DNA from: Burkholderia stagnalis
Lineage (GTDB): Bacteria; Pseudomonadota; Gammaproteobacteria; Burkholderiales; Burkholderiaceae
Length of the DNA stretch: 64,000 nucleotides
Reading direction: 5' to 3'
NCBI RefSeq assembly: GCF_902830275.1
Contig: NZ_CADESW010000007.1
Span: forward strand, 283,895-347,894
Below, piece by piece: positions 53,128-61,085 of this stretch. A program made the position numbers and the translations under genes. The notes below the pieces were generated by a model. The model saw only the letters and a list, made by a program, of their open reading frames with translations, was not told where the DNA came from and did not search any database. Within the stretch, counting starts at the first letter, position 1. Each line of letters begins with the position of its first letter.

Positions 53128-53444
53128 GGATGTGTCTCCTCCACCCAGTTTGGGATCGCCAAAACTTCGAGCGCTTCGGCGACTTGTGGACGCGTCGGCA
53201 GTGGCCGGCATATTGGCCGGTTTTCAGTGATCGTAGCACTGGGATAAACCCGCCGCTCGTCGTCAAAATTGCCGGGCGGAGCGCGCTCCTGAGCAGGAAT
53301 GACGCGTTACATCATGTAAAAGCATGTAAAGCTGCCTCGATCGCGGGCCGTTTGACGTTAATCTTGTCGGCCTGCCGGAGGTGCCCGTTCCTGCCGTCGT
53401 TTCGGCGCGCACGGGGAGGCTCCGGCAGTTCAACAGGAGGTGCA
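53128..53444. promoter_or_regulatory. Divergent region with palindromic operator-like repeats
   Basis: No gene is supported in these 317 bases between the oxidoreductase and the small secreted protein. A palindrome TTACAT-c-ATGTAA (53307-53319) is followed by a third half-site in GCATGTAAAG (53322-53331), 10 bases on. The region also has a TTGACG hexamer at 53352-53357 without a clear -10. Confidence 0.55.
53307..53331. promoter_or_regulatory. Three ATGTAA half-sites, candidate operator
   Basis: TTACAT and ATGTAA form an exact dyad around one base, and a further ATGTAA lies 10 bases downstream in the same orientation as the second half-site (CATGTAAAAG-CATGTAAAG). One helical turn spacing suggests cooperative binding by a dimeric repressor. 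Confidence 0.5.
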
Positions 53445-53642
53445 ATGAATACACGTCATATCCAGAGTTTTCTGATCGTGTCCGCCGCGTTTTTCTCGAT
53501 GACCGGCCCGGTGCACGCGCGCGGCGCGAGCGCACTCGCGGCGGCCGGCGCGCAGATGCGCCAGATCGCGCCGGCCCAGGACGCCGCCGCGCAACCGTCG
53601 GGCGGCGTGCGCGTGGCCGCGCCGCGGGCGAACGTGCGTTGA
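53445..53642 (+). CDS. Small secreted protein of unknown function
   Basis: This 65-residue protein has a signal peptide (M-N-T-R-H-I-Q-S-F-L-I-V-S-A-A-F-F-S, cleavage near V-H-A, residue 25) and a mature chain of about 40 residues rich in Ala, Gln, Pro and Val with two Arg near the end. AACAGGAGGTGCA is an excellent ribosome site and a strong terminator follows, so expression is likely. I recognise no family. Confidence 0.75.
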   Translation: MNTRHIQSFLIVSAAFFSMTGPVHARGASALAAAGAQMRQIAPAQDAAAQPSGGVRVAAPRANVR

Positions 53643-53677
53643 TCCGGCCGCGCGGCCCAGCCGGCCGCGCCGCTGAA

Positions 53678-53719
53678 GCAAAAAGGGCGGGAATCCGAGG
53701 ATTCCCGCCCTTTCTTTTT
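53678..53719. terminator. Bidirectional terminator, small secreted protein / hpd
   Basis: A perfect 15-bp stem AAAGGGCGGGAATCC / GGATTCCCGCCCTTT with a 2-base apex is flanked by AAAAA on the left and TTTCTTTTT on the right. Confidence 0.95.
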
Positions 53720-53765
53720 GAGCCGGCCGGCGCCCGCTGCCGCGGGGCGCCCGGTGCCGCATCCG

Positions 53766-54863
53766 TCAGGCCTTGTCCTGCACGACGCCGCGGCGGATCT
53801 GGTCGAGTTCGATCGATTCGAACAGCGCCTTGAAGTTGCCTTCGCCGAAGCCCTGGTTGCCCTTGCGCTGGATGATCTCGAAGAAGATCGGCCCGATCTG
53901 GTTTTCGGTGAAGATCTGAAGCAGCAGGTCGTCGCGCGCGCCGTCGATCAGGATCTTGCGCTTCCTCAACTCGTCCAGCGGTTCGCCGTGGTCCGGCACG
54001 CGGCGGTCGACGAGTTCGTAGTACGTGTCGATCGTGTCGAGCAGCTTCACTTCCTTGCCGCGCAGGCCGTCGACCGCGCGATAGATGTCCGTCGCGCCGA
54101 GCGCGATGTGCTGGATGCCTTCGCCGTGGTACGCGTCGAGGTATTCCTGGATCTGGCCGGCAGTGTCCGAGCCTTCCTCGTTGATCGGGATGCGGATCTT
54201 GCCGCACGGCGACGTCATCGCCTTCGACTTCACGCCCGTCACCTTGCCTTCGATGTCGAAGTAGCGCACTTCGCGGAAGTTGAACAGGCGCTCGTAGAAC
54301 TCCGCCCATTCCTGCATGCGGCCGCGATGCACGTTGTGCGTCAGGTGGTCGATGTAGGTGAGGCCGTGGCCGACCGGATTCGGGTTCGCGCCGGGGATCG
54401 GCTCGAAGTCGACGTCATAGATGCTGATGTCGCCGATCGCGCCCGGTTGCGCGCCGTTCTTGCCGCGCCAGCGGTCGACGAAGTAGATCAGCGAATCGCC
54501 GATGCCCTTGATCGCCGGGATGTTCAGCTCCATCGGGCCGGTCTTGTTGTCGAAGCCCCACGCGCCGAGCTCGAGCGCATGCTGGTAGGCCTTCGCCGCA
54601 TCCTGCACGCGGAACGCGATCGCGCAGATCGATGGGCCGTGCAGGCGCGCGAAGCGCTGCGCGAACGAATCCGGCTCGGCGTTGATGATGAAGTTGATGT
54701 CGCCCTGGCGGTAGACCGTCACGTCCTTGTGGCGATGGCGCGCGATCGCGGTGAAACCCATGCGCTCGAACAGCTGGCCGAGCGCCTTCGGGTCCGGCGC
54801 GGTGTATTCGATGAATTCGAAGCCGTCGGTGCCGACGGGGTTGTCCCAGGTGGGGATCTGCAT
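53766..54863 (-). CDS. hpd: 4-hydroxyphenylpyruvate dioxygenase Hpd
   Basis: Hpd converts 4-hydroxyphenylpyruvate and O2 to homogentisate, the second step of tyrosine degradation. The 365-residue protein has the two-domain vicinal-oxygen-chelate fold. Iron ligands are visible as His173 (Y-I-D-H-L-T-H-N-V), His252 (I-Q-H-I-A-L) and Glu329 (I-F-F-E-I-I-Q-R-K-G). The start follows AAAGGAGA. It is divergent from an Lrp/AsnC gene that probably regulates it. The homogentisate pathway genes (hmgA, fahA) are not in the window. Confidence 0.97.
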   Translation of the reverse strand: MQIPTWDNPVGTDGFEFIEYTAPDPKALGQLFERMGFTAIARHRHKDVTVYRQGDINFIINAEPDSFAQRFARLHGPSICAIAFRVQDAAKAYQHALELGAWGFDNKTGPMELNIPAIKGIGDSLIYFVDRWRGKNGAQPGAIGDISIYDVDFEPIPGANPNPVGHGLTYIDHLTHNVHRGRMQEWAEFYERLFNFREVRYFDIEGKVTGVKSKAMTSPCGKIRIPINEEGSDTAGQIQEYLDAYHGEGIQHIALGATDIYRAVDGLRGKEVKLLDTIDTYYELVDRRVPDHGEPLDELRKRKILIDGARDDLLLQIFTENQIGPIFFEIIQRKGNQGFGEGNFKALFESIELDQIRRGVVQDKA

Positions 54864-55117
54864 CCGTGTCTCCTTTGTCGATCCGCGCCAACGGTTCAGC
54901 GCTTGCCCGGATCTCATGCTTTGCGGTCGAACGGCCTCGGCGCTTCAGCACCCGGCCCGGTTCCATACCAATAACGAAGCGCGCCGCGACGCGCGCGATG
55001 AATCAGTGCGTGCGACAAAGTGTAGCGGGCGAGCCGGGGCGAAAACTTGCGAACTTGATCGCACGTAACTACGATGGCGCAATTTCCAGTCTCGAATTCA
55101 TGCTTGGGAGGCAGAAC

Positions 55118-55642
55118 ATGGCGCAAGTGGAACTCGATGCCATCGACCGGCGGATTCTCGCGATCCTTCAGGAGAACGGGCGCCTGTCGAACCAGGAGAT
55201 CGCCGAACGGGTGAACCTGTCGCCGAGCCCGTGCCTGCGGCGCATCCGGCGGCTCGAGGAGATCGGCGTGATCACCGGCTATGTCGCGTTGCTGGATCCG
55301 CAGAAGCTCGGGCTCGACCTGCTCGCGTACGTCAGCGTGCGGCTCGAGAAGCGCGGCGGGCTCGCGCCGGCGCGCGCGGACGAAACGCCGGCGCGCGCCG
55401 GCGCGACGCATGCGGAGCTGTTCCGCGCGGCGGTGCAGGCGTGGCCGGAAGTGGTCGCGTGCCACGCGATGACGGGCGACATGGATTACCTGCTGCGCGT
55501 GCAGGTCGAGGACATGGCGCATTTCTCGCGCTTCGTGCAGGATCAGCTGCTGCACCACCCGTCGGTGATCGACATGAAGACGAGCTTTTCGCTCGAATGC
55601 TTCAAGGAGACGACGGCGCTGCCGATCCGCACGACGCGATAG
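55118..55642 (+). CDS. Lrp/AsnC family regulator divergent from hpd
   Basis: This 174-residue regulator has an N-terminal winged HTH (D-R-R-I-L-A-I-L-Q-E-N-G-R, N-Q-E-I-A-E-R-V-N-L-S-P-S-P-C-L-R-R-I) and a C-terminal ligand domain with T-G-D-M-D-Y-L-L-R-V. About a dozen extra Ala/Arg-rich residues (near 85-100) separate the two halves. GGGAGG lies upstream of the chosen ATG; longer in-frame starts lack one. Position 254 bases from hpd suggests it senses an aromatic amino acid and controls hpd. Confidence 0.92.
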   Translation: MAQVELDAIDRRILAILQENGRLSNQEIAERVNLSPSPCLRRIRRLEEIGVITGYVALLDPQKLGLDLLAYVSVRLEKRGGLAPARADETPARAGATHAELFRAAVQAWPEVVACHAMTGDMDYLLRVQVEDMAHFSRFVQDQLLHHPSVIDMKTSFSLECFKETTALPIRTTR

Positions 55643-55769
55643 CGCGTGCCGGCGAGTCGCCCGGCGGGCGGCGGAAGCAACGAGCGGGGAGCGATTGCGC
55701 GGAATCCGCGCGGGAGCCGGGCGCGCCGCGCAGGCAGCAGGCCTGCGGCGGGCGCCGGTGCGGCTGACG

Positions 55770-56417
55770 TCAGGCGGTCAGCGCGGCGGGCATCAGCGAT
55801 TCGATGAACTTCGACGTGCGGTGCGCCTGGCGCTTGAGCGCGTAGTCGAACACCGCGGCCTGTTCCTGCAGCATCTCGGCGATGATCGTCGAGTGGTCGG
55901 CGGGCGCGAGCGACAGATACGCGTCGGCTTCGCCGTACGCATACTCGATCCGCATCCCGGACTTCTTCGCGATGTGCATCATCGTCGCGTTGCGCGACAG
56001 GCAATGCATGTACAGCATCGTCACGTGCGTGTTGCGGCTGCGGATCGCCGCGCGCTCGAATAGCTTCGAGCCGACGCCGCGGCCGCGTGCGCTTTCGAGC
56101 ACCGACACGCCGAATTCGGCGGTGCGCTTGTCGCCTTCGGCGGGCAGGTAGGCCAGGTGGCCGACGCCGATCAGTTCGAGTTCGTGGTCGAACACGCCGA
56201 ACACGGTGTCGCGGCCGAAGTCGATCGTGCGGACGTAGTTCTCGAGCACGTGGTCGGGCACCATCTGGCCGAAGCGCAGCAGGCGGTCCTCTTCATGGAG
56301 CGCGAGAAAGTGGGTGAGCATCTGCTCACGGTCTTTGGAAGCCAGTTCCCTGACGAGAACCGGCGCAGCACCGGCGGTGCCGACGACATCGGCATGGCCG
56401 TGGGTATGCGTGTTCAT
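55770..56417 (-). CDS. GNAT family N-acetyltransferase
   Basis: The 215-residue protein contains the GNAT acetyl-CoA site E-S-A-R-G-R-G-V-G-S-K-L-F (residues 109-121) and the preceding strand R-T-A-E-F-G-V-S-V. An unrelated His-rich N terminus (N-T-H-T-H-G-H-A-D) precedes the fold. A C-terminal extension (about 165-215) contains Y-L-S-L-A-P and A-V-F-D-Y-A-L-K-R. The substrate is unknown. GAGGA lies 8 bases before the ATG. It stands alone between the Lrp and paaR genes. Confidence 0.9.
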   Translation of the reverse strand: MNTHTHGHADVVGTAGAAPVLVRELASKDREQMLTHFLALHEEDRLLRFGQMVPDHVLENYVRTIDFGRDTVFGVFDHELELIGVGHLAYLPAEGDKRTAEFGVSVLESARGRGVGSKLFERAAIRSRNTHVTMLYMHCLSRNATMMHIAKKSGMRIEYAYGEADAYLSLAPADHSTIIAEMLQEQAAVFDYALKRQAHRTSKFIESLMPAALTA

Positions 56418-56651
56418 CGTGGGTTCCTCAATGTGTGACCGTACAGTGGGTTGTGCAACGCAACAGCATTCTACCCGACCGCAGGTCTCCGGATTGGGGA
56501 AAACCCGTACTCGTTTTCGAGGTGAAATTCTAAATACGCTTAAAAATCTTTGTAAATCACTGATTTTAAACGATTTAAAAATTCATCATATGAAATGCGC
56601 GGCCGGCTGACGCAGTGTTCCCGTCGCGCAACGCATGCTGCTTTGCGGCAA

Positions 56652-57257
56652 TCAGGCGGGCGACGACAGGCCGTGCTCGATCATGCCGATCACCTGCTCC
56701 GCGAAGTCGCGGTAGCCGAGGCGCCCGCCCGGCTTGAGCCAGGTGAACGTCCAGTTGATCATCCCGAACACCATCATCGTCACCGACGTCTGGTTGTCCC
56801 GCGAGATCCGGTCCGGATACGCGCGCGCGAGCTGGCGCGCGAACGCGGCGACCACGTCGCGCTGGCGGTCGAGGATGATCTCGCGCTGCGCGTCCTCGAG
56901 ATACTTCACGTCGTTGAGCAGCGCGACGTGGCGGCTGTGCGACGTCTCGTACTCGGCGAGGAACGCGCGCACCAGCTCCGCGAATGCTTCGCGCTCGGTC
57001 AGGCCGCGCCGCTGGCTGGCGCCCTCGACCTCGGCGATGATCAGCATCAGCCGCTTCGTGTAGCGGTCGAGCAGGTCGAACAGGATCGCTTCCTTGCTCT
57101 CGTAATAGTGATAGAGGCGCGCCTTCGACGTGCCGCTCGCGGTCGCGAGATCGGACATCGACGTGCTCGGGTAGCTCGACTGCGCGAACTTCTGGGCGGC
57201 GAGATCGAGGATCTGCTCGCGCTGGGATTCGTGATCGGGGGCTCGGGTACGGGCCAT
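56652..57257 (-). CDS. paaR: TetR family repressor PaaR of phenylacetate degradation
   Basis: The 201-residue TetR-type protein has an N-terminal HTH (M-S-D-L-A-T-A-S-G-T-S-K-A-R-L-Y-H-Y-Y, residues 34-52) and a C-terminal helical ligand domain. Linkage to paaABCDE on the same strand and the palindromic operator upstream of paaA support assignment as PaaR, which is released by phenylacetyl-CoA in related bacteria. It lies 16 bases after the DUF1835 gene, so the two form an operon. No clear ribosome site precedes the ATG; coupling to the upstream gene is likely. Confidence 0.88.
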   Translation of the reverse strand: MARTRAPDHESQREQILDLAAQKFAQSSYPSTSMSDLATASGTSKARLYHYYESKEAILFDLLDRYTKRLMLIIAEVEGASQRRGLTEREAFAELVRAFLAEYETSHSRHVALLNDVKYLEDAQREIILDRQRDVVAAFARQLARAYPDRISRDNQTSVTMMVFGMINWTFTWLKPGGRLGYRDFAEQVIGMIEHGLSSPA

Positions 57258-57273
57258 GTTCTGAGGCGGGAGA

Positions 57274-58083
57274 TTAGCGTTGCGGCACGGCGGCGCGGGT
57301 GGCGCGCACCAGCGTGACGGGGAGGTCGGCGGCGGGGTCCTGCAGTTCGAGGCGGCCGGCGGCGGCCAGCTCCCGGCAGCGCCACAGCGCGATCGAGTCG
57401 CTGACGAACAGCCCGCCGCGGTCGGCGCCGGCCATCACGCTGCCGGCGAGCCGCCGCGCCGGCAGCCAGTCGCCGGCCGCGTGCTCGAGGATCAGCGCAT
57501 CGAGGTTCGCGAAGTGGCCACTCTTGATCGTGTTGCTGATCCAGTAGCGGAGCTCGGCATCCAGGTGCTTCGCTTCCTGCCATTCGAGCGCGAGCCGGCC
57601 GATGCGCAGCACCGAGATCGGCGCGGCTTCCGGCAGCTTCGCGCGCAGCTGCGCGGGCGAGAACATGCCGGTCGCGCACGCGCGGTCCGCACGCGGCGGC
57701 GGCGTATCGAGGTCGGCATCCGACAGGCGGACTTCGTTCAGGCGCTGCGGCACATTGCGCAGATGGTAGGCGACCCGGCGCAGCAGCAGCTTGTCGCCGA
57801 CGCTCGGCGCATGCCAGACGACCACCTGGCCGGTGTCCATCGCCAGCAGGTCGAGGCTTGCGAACTCGTGTTCGACTTCCGCCTTCCAGTCGGGGATCTG
57901 GTCGCCGAGCACGCGCTGCCAGAATGCCGCGCGAGCGTCCGGCGTCTCGTCGATGCCCTTGAGGGGCCCGACGGCCAGATCGTCGCGCAATCCGACGACG
58001 CGCTCGTCGCGCCCGGCTTGCGCAAGCGCCTCGTTGAGCGACGCGGCGGCGGAGCCGCCCTGAATCACGTGAATGGTACTCAT
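57274..58083 (-). CDS. DUF1835/DUF3658 domain protein
   Basis: The 269-residue cytoplasmic protein matches what I know as DUF1835 (about residues 1-120, opening I-H-V-I-Q-G-G-S-A-A-A-S-L, with G-P-L-K-G-I and V-V-V-W-H-A-P-S). A C-terminal DUF3658-like domain (about 165-265) contains Y-W-I-S-N-T-I-K-S-G and G-D-W-L-P-A-R-R. No catalytic motif is obvious to me. It is the first gene of a two-gene operon with paaR, separated from paaE by a terminator. The context suggests a link with phenylacetate regulation, but function is unknown. Confidence 0.85.
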   Translation of the reverse strand: MSTIHVIQGGSAAASLNEALAQAGRDERVVGLRDDLAVGPLKGIDETPDARAAFWQRVLGDQIPDWKAEVEHEFASLDLLAMDTGQVVVWHAPSVGDKLLLRRVAYHLRNVPQRLNEVRLSDADLDTPPPRADRACATGMFSPAQLRAKLPEAAPISVLRIGRLALEWQEAKHLDAELRYWISNTIKSGHFANLDALILEHAAGDWLPARRLAGSVMAGADRGGLFVSDSIALWRCRELAAAGRLELQDPAADLPVTLVRATRAAVPQR

Positions 58084-58100
58084 CGGCCTGTCGTCAACAA

Positions 58101-58145
58101 TAGAAAACCGCCGGCCGGTCGGACCTGACGCGGTCCGGCCGGCGG
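58101..58145 (-). terminator. Terminator of the paaABCDE operon
   Basis: On the minus strand a long GC-rich hairpin (arms CCGCCGGCCGGACC and GGTCC...GGCCGGCGG, with a 4-base bulge) is followed by TTTTCTATTG. It lies 113 bases after the paaE stop and shortly before the DUF1835 start, making that gene a separate unit. Confidence 0.8.
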
Positions 58146-58257
58146 GCGGCCCCTAGTGTAAGCGAGATGTGTGACGGCGCGAAACCGTCGGGCGCAGCGA
58201 CGCCGGGCCGCACCGTGCCGGGCTTGCGGCCGGTCGACGCCCCGGCTCGCGGGCGGG

Positions 58258-59346
58258 TCAACGTTCGTCGTAGCTCACCACGACCTTGTCGCTGACCGGA
58301 TGGCACTGGCAGGTGAGCACGAAGCCGTCCTTCACCTCCTGCGCCTCGAGGGTGTAGTTCTTCTCCATCCGCACCTCGCCCTCGAGCACCTTCGCGCGGC
58401 AGGTGCAGCACACGCCGCCCTTGCACGCGTACGGCAGCGCGAGGCCCGCGCGCAGGCCGACGTCGAGCAGGCTCACGCCTTCGTACGGCAGGCGCAGCTT
58501 GCGCTTCTTGCCGTCGAGGACGATTTCGAGTTCGGCGGCGGGCGTCGCGTCGGTGATCTCGACGGCCGGCACGCCGGCCTGCGGCAGCGGGGTGCCGAAG
58601 CGCTCGACGTGGACCTTCGCCTGCGGCACGCCGGCCGCCTTCAGCGCGGCTTCCGCCGCATCCATCATCGGTGCGGGGCCGCAGATGAACGCCTCGTCGA
58701 TTGAGTCGGCCGGTACGAGCGTGTCGAGGAACGCCGCGCACTTCGCCTGGTCGAGCACGCCGTTGAACAGCTCGACGTCCTGGAGGTCGTCGGACAGCAC
58801 GTGATACAGCACGAAGCGGTTCATGTAGCGGTTCTTCAGGTCCTCGAGCTCCTCCGCGAACATGATCGCGTCGACGCTGCGGTTGCCGTAGATCAGCGTG
58901 AACGTGCTGCGCGGCTCCAGCTCGAGCGTCGTCTTGACGATCGCGAGCACCGGCGTGATGCCCGAGCCGCCGGAGAACGCCACGTATTGCTTGCCGTGAT
59001 CCGCATTCAGGTGCGTGAAGAAGCGGCCGTCCGGCGTCATCACGTCGATCGTGTGGCCGGGCTTGAGCGTGTCGAACGCGAAATTCGAGAAGCGCCCGCC
59101 GCGCACGCGCTTGATGCCGATGCGCAGCTCGCCGTCGCGGTCGTAATCGGTGGTGCCGACGCAGATCGAGTACGAGCGGCGCGTTTCTTCACCGTCGATA
59201 TGGGTTTTCAGCGTGACGAACTGCCCTTGCGTGAAACGGTAGGCGTCGCGCAGCTCGGGCGGCACATCGAACGAGACGGTCACGGCGTCGGCGGTCTCGG
59301 GCCGCACGTCGCGGATACGCAGCGGATGAAATTGCGGGGTCGCCAT
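58258..59346 (-). CDS. paaE: Phenylacetyl-CoA epoxidase reductase subunit PaaE
   Basis: PaaE passes electrons from NADPH to the PaaAC di-iron monooxygenase. The 362-residue protein has an FAD/FMN domain (R-R-S-Y-S-I-C, residues 55-61), an NAD-binding domain (A-F-S-G-G-S-G-I-T-P, F-I-C-G-P) and a C-terminal plant-type 2Fe-2S ferredoxin domain with A-C-K-G-G-V-C-C-T-C and a final Cys in L-T-C-Q-C-H. The start lies 2 bases from the paaD stop region without a clear ribosome site, so it is probably coupled. Confidence 0.95.
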   Translation of the reverse strand: MATPQFHPLRIRDVRPETADAVTVSFDVPPELRDAYRFTQGQFVTLKTHIDGEETRRSYSICVGTTDYDRDGELRIGIKRVRGGRFSNFAFDTLKPGHTIDVMTPDGRFFTHLNADHGKQYVAFSGGSGITPVLAIVKTTLELEPRSTFTLIYGNRSVDAIMFAEELEDLKNRYMNRFVLYHVLSDDLQDVELFNGVLDQAKCAAFLDTLVPADSIDEAFICGPAPMMDAAEAALKAAGVPQAKVHVERFGTPLPQAGVPAVEITDATPAAELEIVLDGKKRKLRLPYEGVSLLDVGLRAGLALPYACKGGVCCTCRAKVLEGEVRMEKNYTLEAQEVKDGFVLTCQCHPVSDKVVVSYDER

Positions 59347-59348
59347 AT

Positions 59349-59900
59349 TCAGTAGGGTTTGAAGTAGTCGAAGGGTTCGCGGCAGTCGACGCAGCGATAC
59401 AGCGCCTTGCAGGCGGTCGATGCGAATTGGGCGAGACGCTCGGTGCGCGCGGAGCCGCAGCGCGGGCAGACCGGTGCCGCGACCGGGCGCGGCACGAAGC
59501 GGACGACGTTTTCGCGCGGCGCGGCGCTGCCGCACTGGCCGACCGGCGGTGCGATGCCGTACGCGCGCAGCTTGTCGCGCGCTTCCTGCGTGATCCAGTC
59601 GGTCGTCCACGCGGGGGCGAGCACGGTGGCGACCCGGTGCGGCGGCAGGCCGGCCTGCTGCATCGCGGCCGCGATGTCCTCGGCGATCTGCGACATCGCC
59701 GGGCAGCCCGAGTAGGTCGGCGTGATCACGACCTCGAGCTGGCCGTCGTCCGCGCGCCGGACGTCGCGCAGGATGCCCAGCTCGCGGATCGATACGACGG
59801 GGATTTCCGGGTCGGGCACCGCTTCCAGCACTTCCCATGCGCGCGCGAGCAGTGGATCGGTGGGGTGCGAAGCGGGGGCGGCGGCGGTGGGGACGGACAT
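59349..59900 (-). CDS. paaD: PaaD, phenylacetyl-CoA epoxidase accessory/maturation protein
   Basis: The 183-residue protein has a MIP18/SufT-like (DUF59) domain (about 20-105: V-P-D-P-E-I-P-V-V-S-I, T-P-T-Y-S-G-C-P-A-M) and a C-terminal zinc ribbon C-P-R-C-G-S near 145 paired with Y-R-C-V-D-C. PaaD is needed for activity of the epoxidase, probably by inserting the iron-sulfur cluster of PaaE. It lies between paaC and paaE in the usual order. Confidence 0.94.
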   Translation of the reverse strand: MSVPTAAAPASHPTDPLLARAWEVLEAVPDPEIPVVSIRELGILRDVRRADDGQLEVVITPTYSGCPAMSQIAEDIAAAMQQAGLPPHRVATVLAPAWTTDWITQEARDKLRAYGIAPPVGQCGSAAPRENVVRFVPRPVAAPVCPRCGSARTERLAQFASTACKALYRCVDCREPFDYFKPY

Positions 59901-59925
59901 CGTCAGGCTCCGGTGAGTCGGTGCG

Positions 59926-60729
59926 TTACCAGGTCGCGCCCGGATGCTGGCGCGCGAGGCTCTGCATTTCGGCGAGCAGGTAGCCCATGTGTTCCGAGTG
60001 CTCGCCCTGCTTGCCGGTCGTGACGTGCTGGACCGGCGAGGGCAGCGCGAGGGTCGCCTCCGCGAGCGCGTCGTCGACGTCGGCGCGCCACCCCGCTTCG
60101 AGCGAGGCCGGCGCCGGGCCGATGCCGTGCGCGGCGATCGCGTCGTCGATCCGGTCCGCGGCGAAGAACTCGCGCGTGTACGGCATCAGGTAGTCGAGCG
60201 CCGCCTGCGCACGGCGGTGCGATTCGTCGGTGCCGTCGCCGAGGCGCACGAACCATTCGCGTGCGTGATGCACGTGGTAGCGGGTTTCCTTGACCGATTT
60301 CGCGGCGATCGCGGCGAGCGTCGCGTCGGACGAGGTTTCGAGCGCGGACCACACGTGCAGCATCAGCGTCGCGTACAGGAAGTTGCGCACGATCGTCACC
60401 GCGTAGTCCTTGTCGGCGTGCGCGGTGCCTGCGATCGGGCCGTAGTGCGGCAGCTCGGCGAGCGTGAAGTTCGCGAACTCGCGTTCGGTGCGGAAGTACG
60501 CGTAGTCGTCCTCGGTCTTCGCGGCGCCGGTCAGCTGGCGCTCGAGGTCGGCTGCGTGCGTATACAGCATGCGCGCCTGGCCGACGAGATCGAGGCTCAT
60601 GTTGGTGAGCGCGATGTCTTCTTCGAGAATCGGGCCGTGGCCGCACCATTCGGCGTTGCGCTGACCGAGGATCAGCGCGTTGTCCGCGAGGCGCAGCACG
60701 TAGGCGAGGTGTTCGGGCGTGATCGTCAT
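59926..60729 (-). CDS. paaC: Phenylacetyl-CoA epoxidase subunit PaaC
   Basis: The 267-residue structural beta subunit of the ring 1,2-phenylacetyl-CoA epoxidase is a ferritin-like four-helix-bundle protein. Landmarks are V-L-R-L-A-D-N-A-L-I-L-G-Q-R (11-24), E-D-I-A-L-T-N-M-S-L-D and R-Y-H-V-H-H-A-R-E-W-F-V-R-L-G-D. It heterodimerises with PaaA and lacks a complete di-iron site. It begins 10 bases after the paaB stop. Confidence 0.95.
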   Translation of the reverse strand: MTITPEHLAYVLRLADNALILGQRNAEWCGHGPILEEDIALTNMSLDLVGQARMLYTHAADLERQLTGAAKTEDDYAYFRTEREFANFTLAELPHYGPIAGTAHADKDYAVTIVRNFLYATLMLHVWSALETSSDATLAAIAAKSVKETRYHVHHAREWFVRLGDGTDESHRRAQAALDYLMPYTREFFAADRIDDAIAAHGIGPAPASLEAGWRADVDDALAEATLALPSPVQHVTTGKQGEHSEHMGYLLAEMQSLARQHPGATW

Positions 60730-60739
60730 GGCGCGGGCG

Positions 60740-61024
60740 TTACATGTGGTTGACTTCGTCGGGCAGCGTGTAGAACGTCGGGTGACGGTAGATCTTGTCG
60801 CCCGCCGGTTCGAACAGCTCGGCCTTCTCGTTCGGATCCGACGCCGTGATCGCCGACGACGGCACCACCCAGATGCTCACGCCTTCCTGGCGGCGCGTGT
60901 ACACGTCGCGCGCCATGCGCAGCGCCATCGACGCGTCGGCGGCGTGCAGGCTGCCGCAATGCTTGTGGTCGAGGCCCTGCTTGCTGCGCACGAACACTTC
61001 CCAGATCGGCCATTCCTTGTTCAT
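60740..61024 (-). CDS. paaB: Phenylacetyl-CoA epoxidase subunit PaaB
   Basis: This 94-residue small subunit opens N-K-E-W-P-I-W-E-V-F-V-R and continues with L-D-H-K-H-C-G-S-L-H-A-A-D, both family hallmarks; K-I-Y-R-H-P-T-F-Y lies near the end. PaaB bridges PaaAC dimers. AGGAGA precedes the ATG. It lies 61 bases downstream of paaA in the same operon. Confidence 0.96.
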   Translation of the reverse strand: MNKEWPIWEVFVRSKQGLDHKHCGSLHAADASMALRMARDVYTRRQEGVSIWVVPSSAITASDPNEKAELFEPAGDKIYRHPTFYTLPDEVNHM

Positions 61025-61085
61025 CAGTCTCTCCTGGATTCCCGGATTCGATGGAGCCCGGCGCACGGGCGCCGGGGCATGCCGC

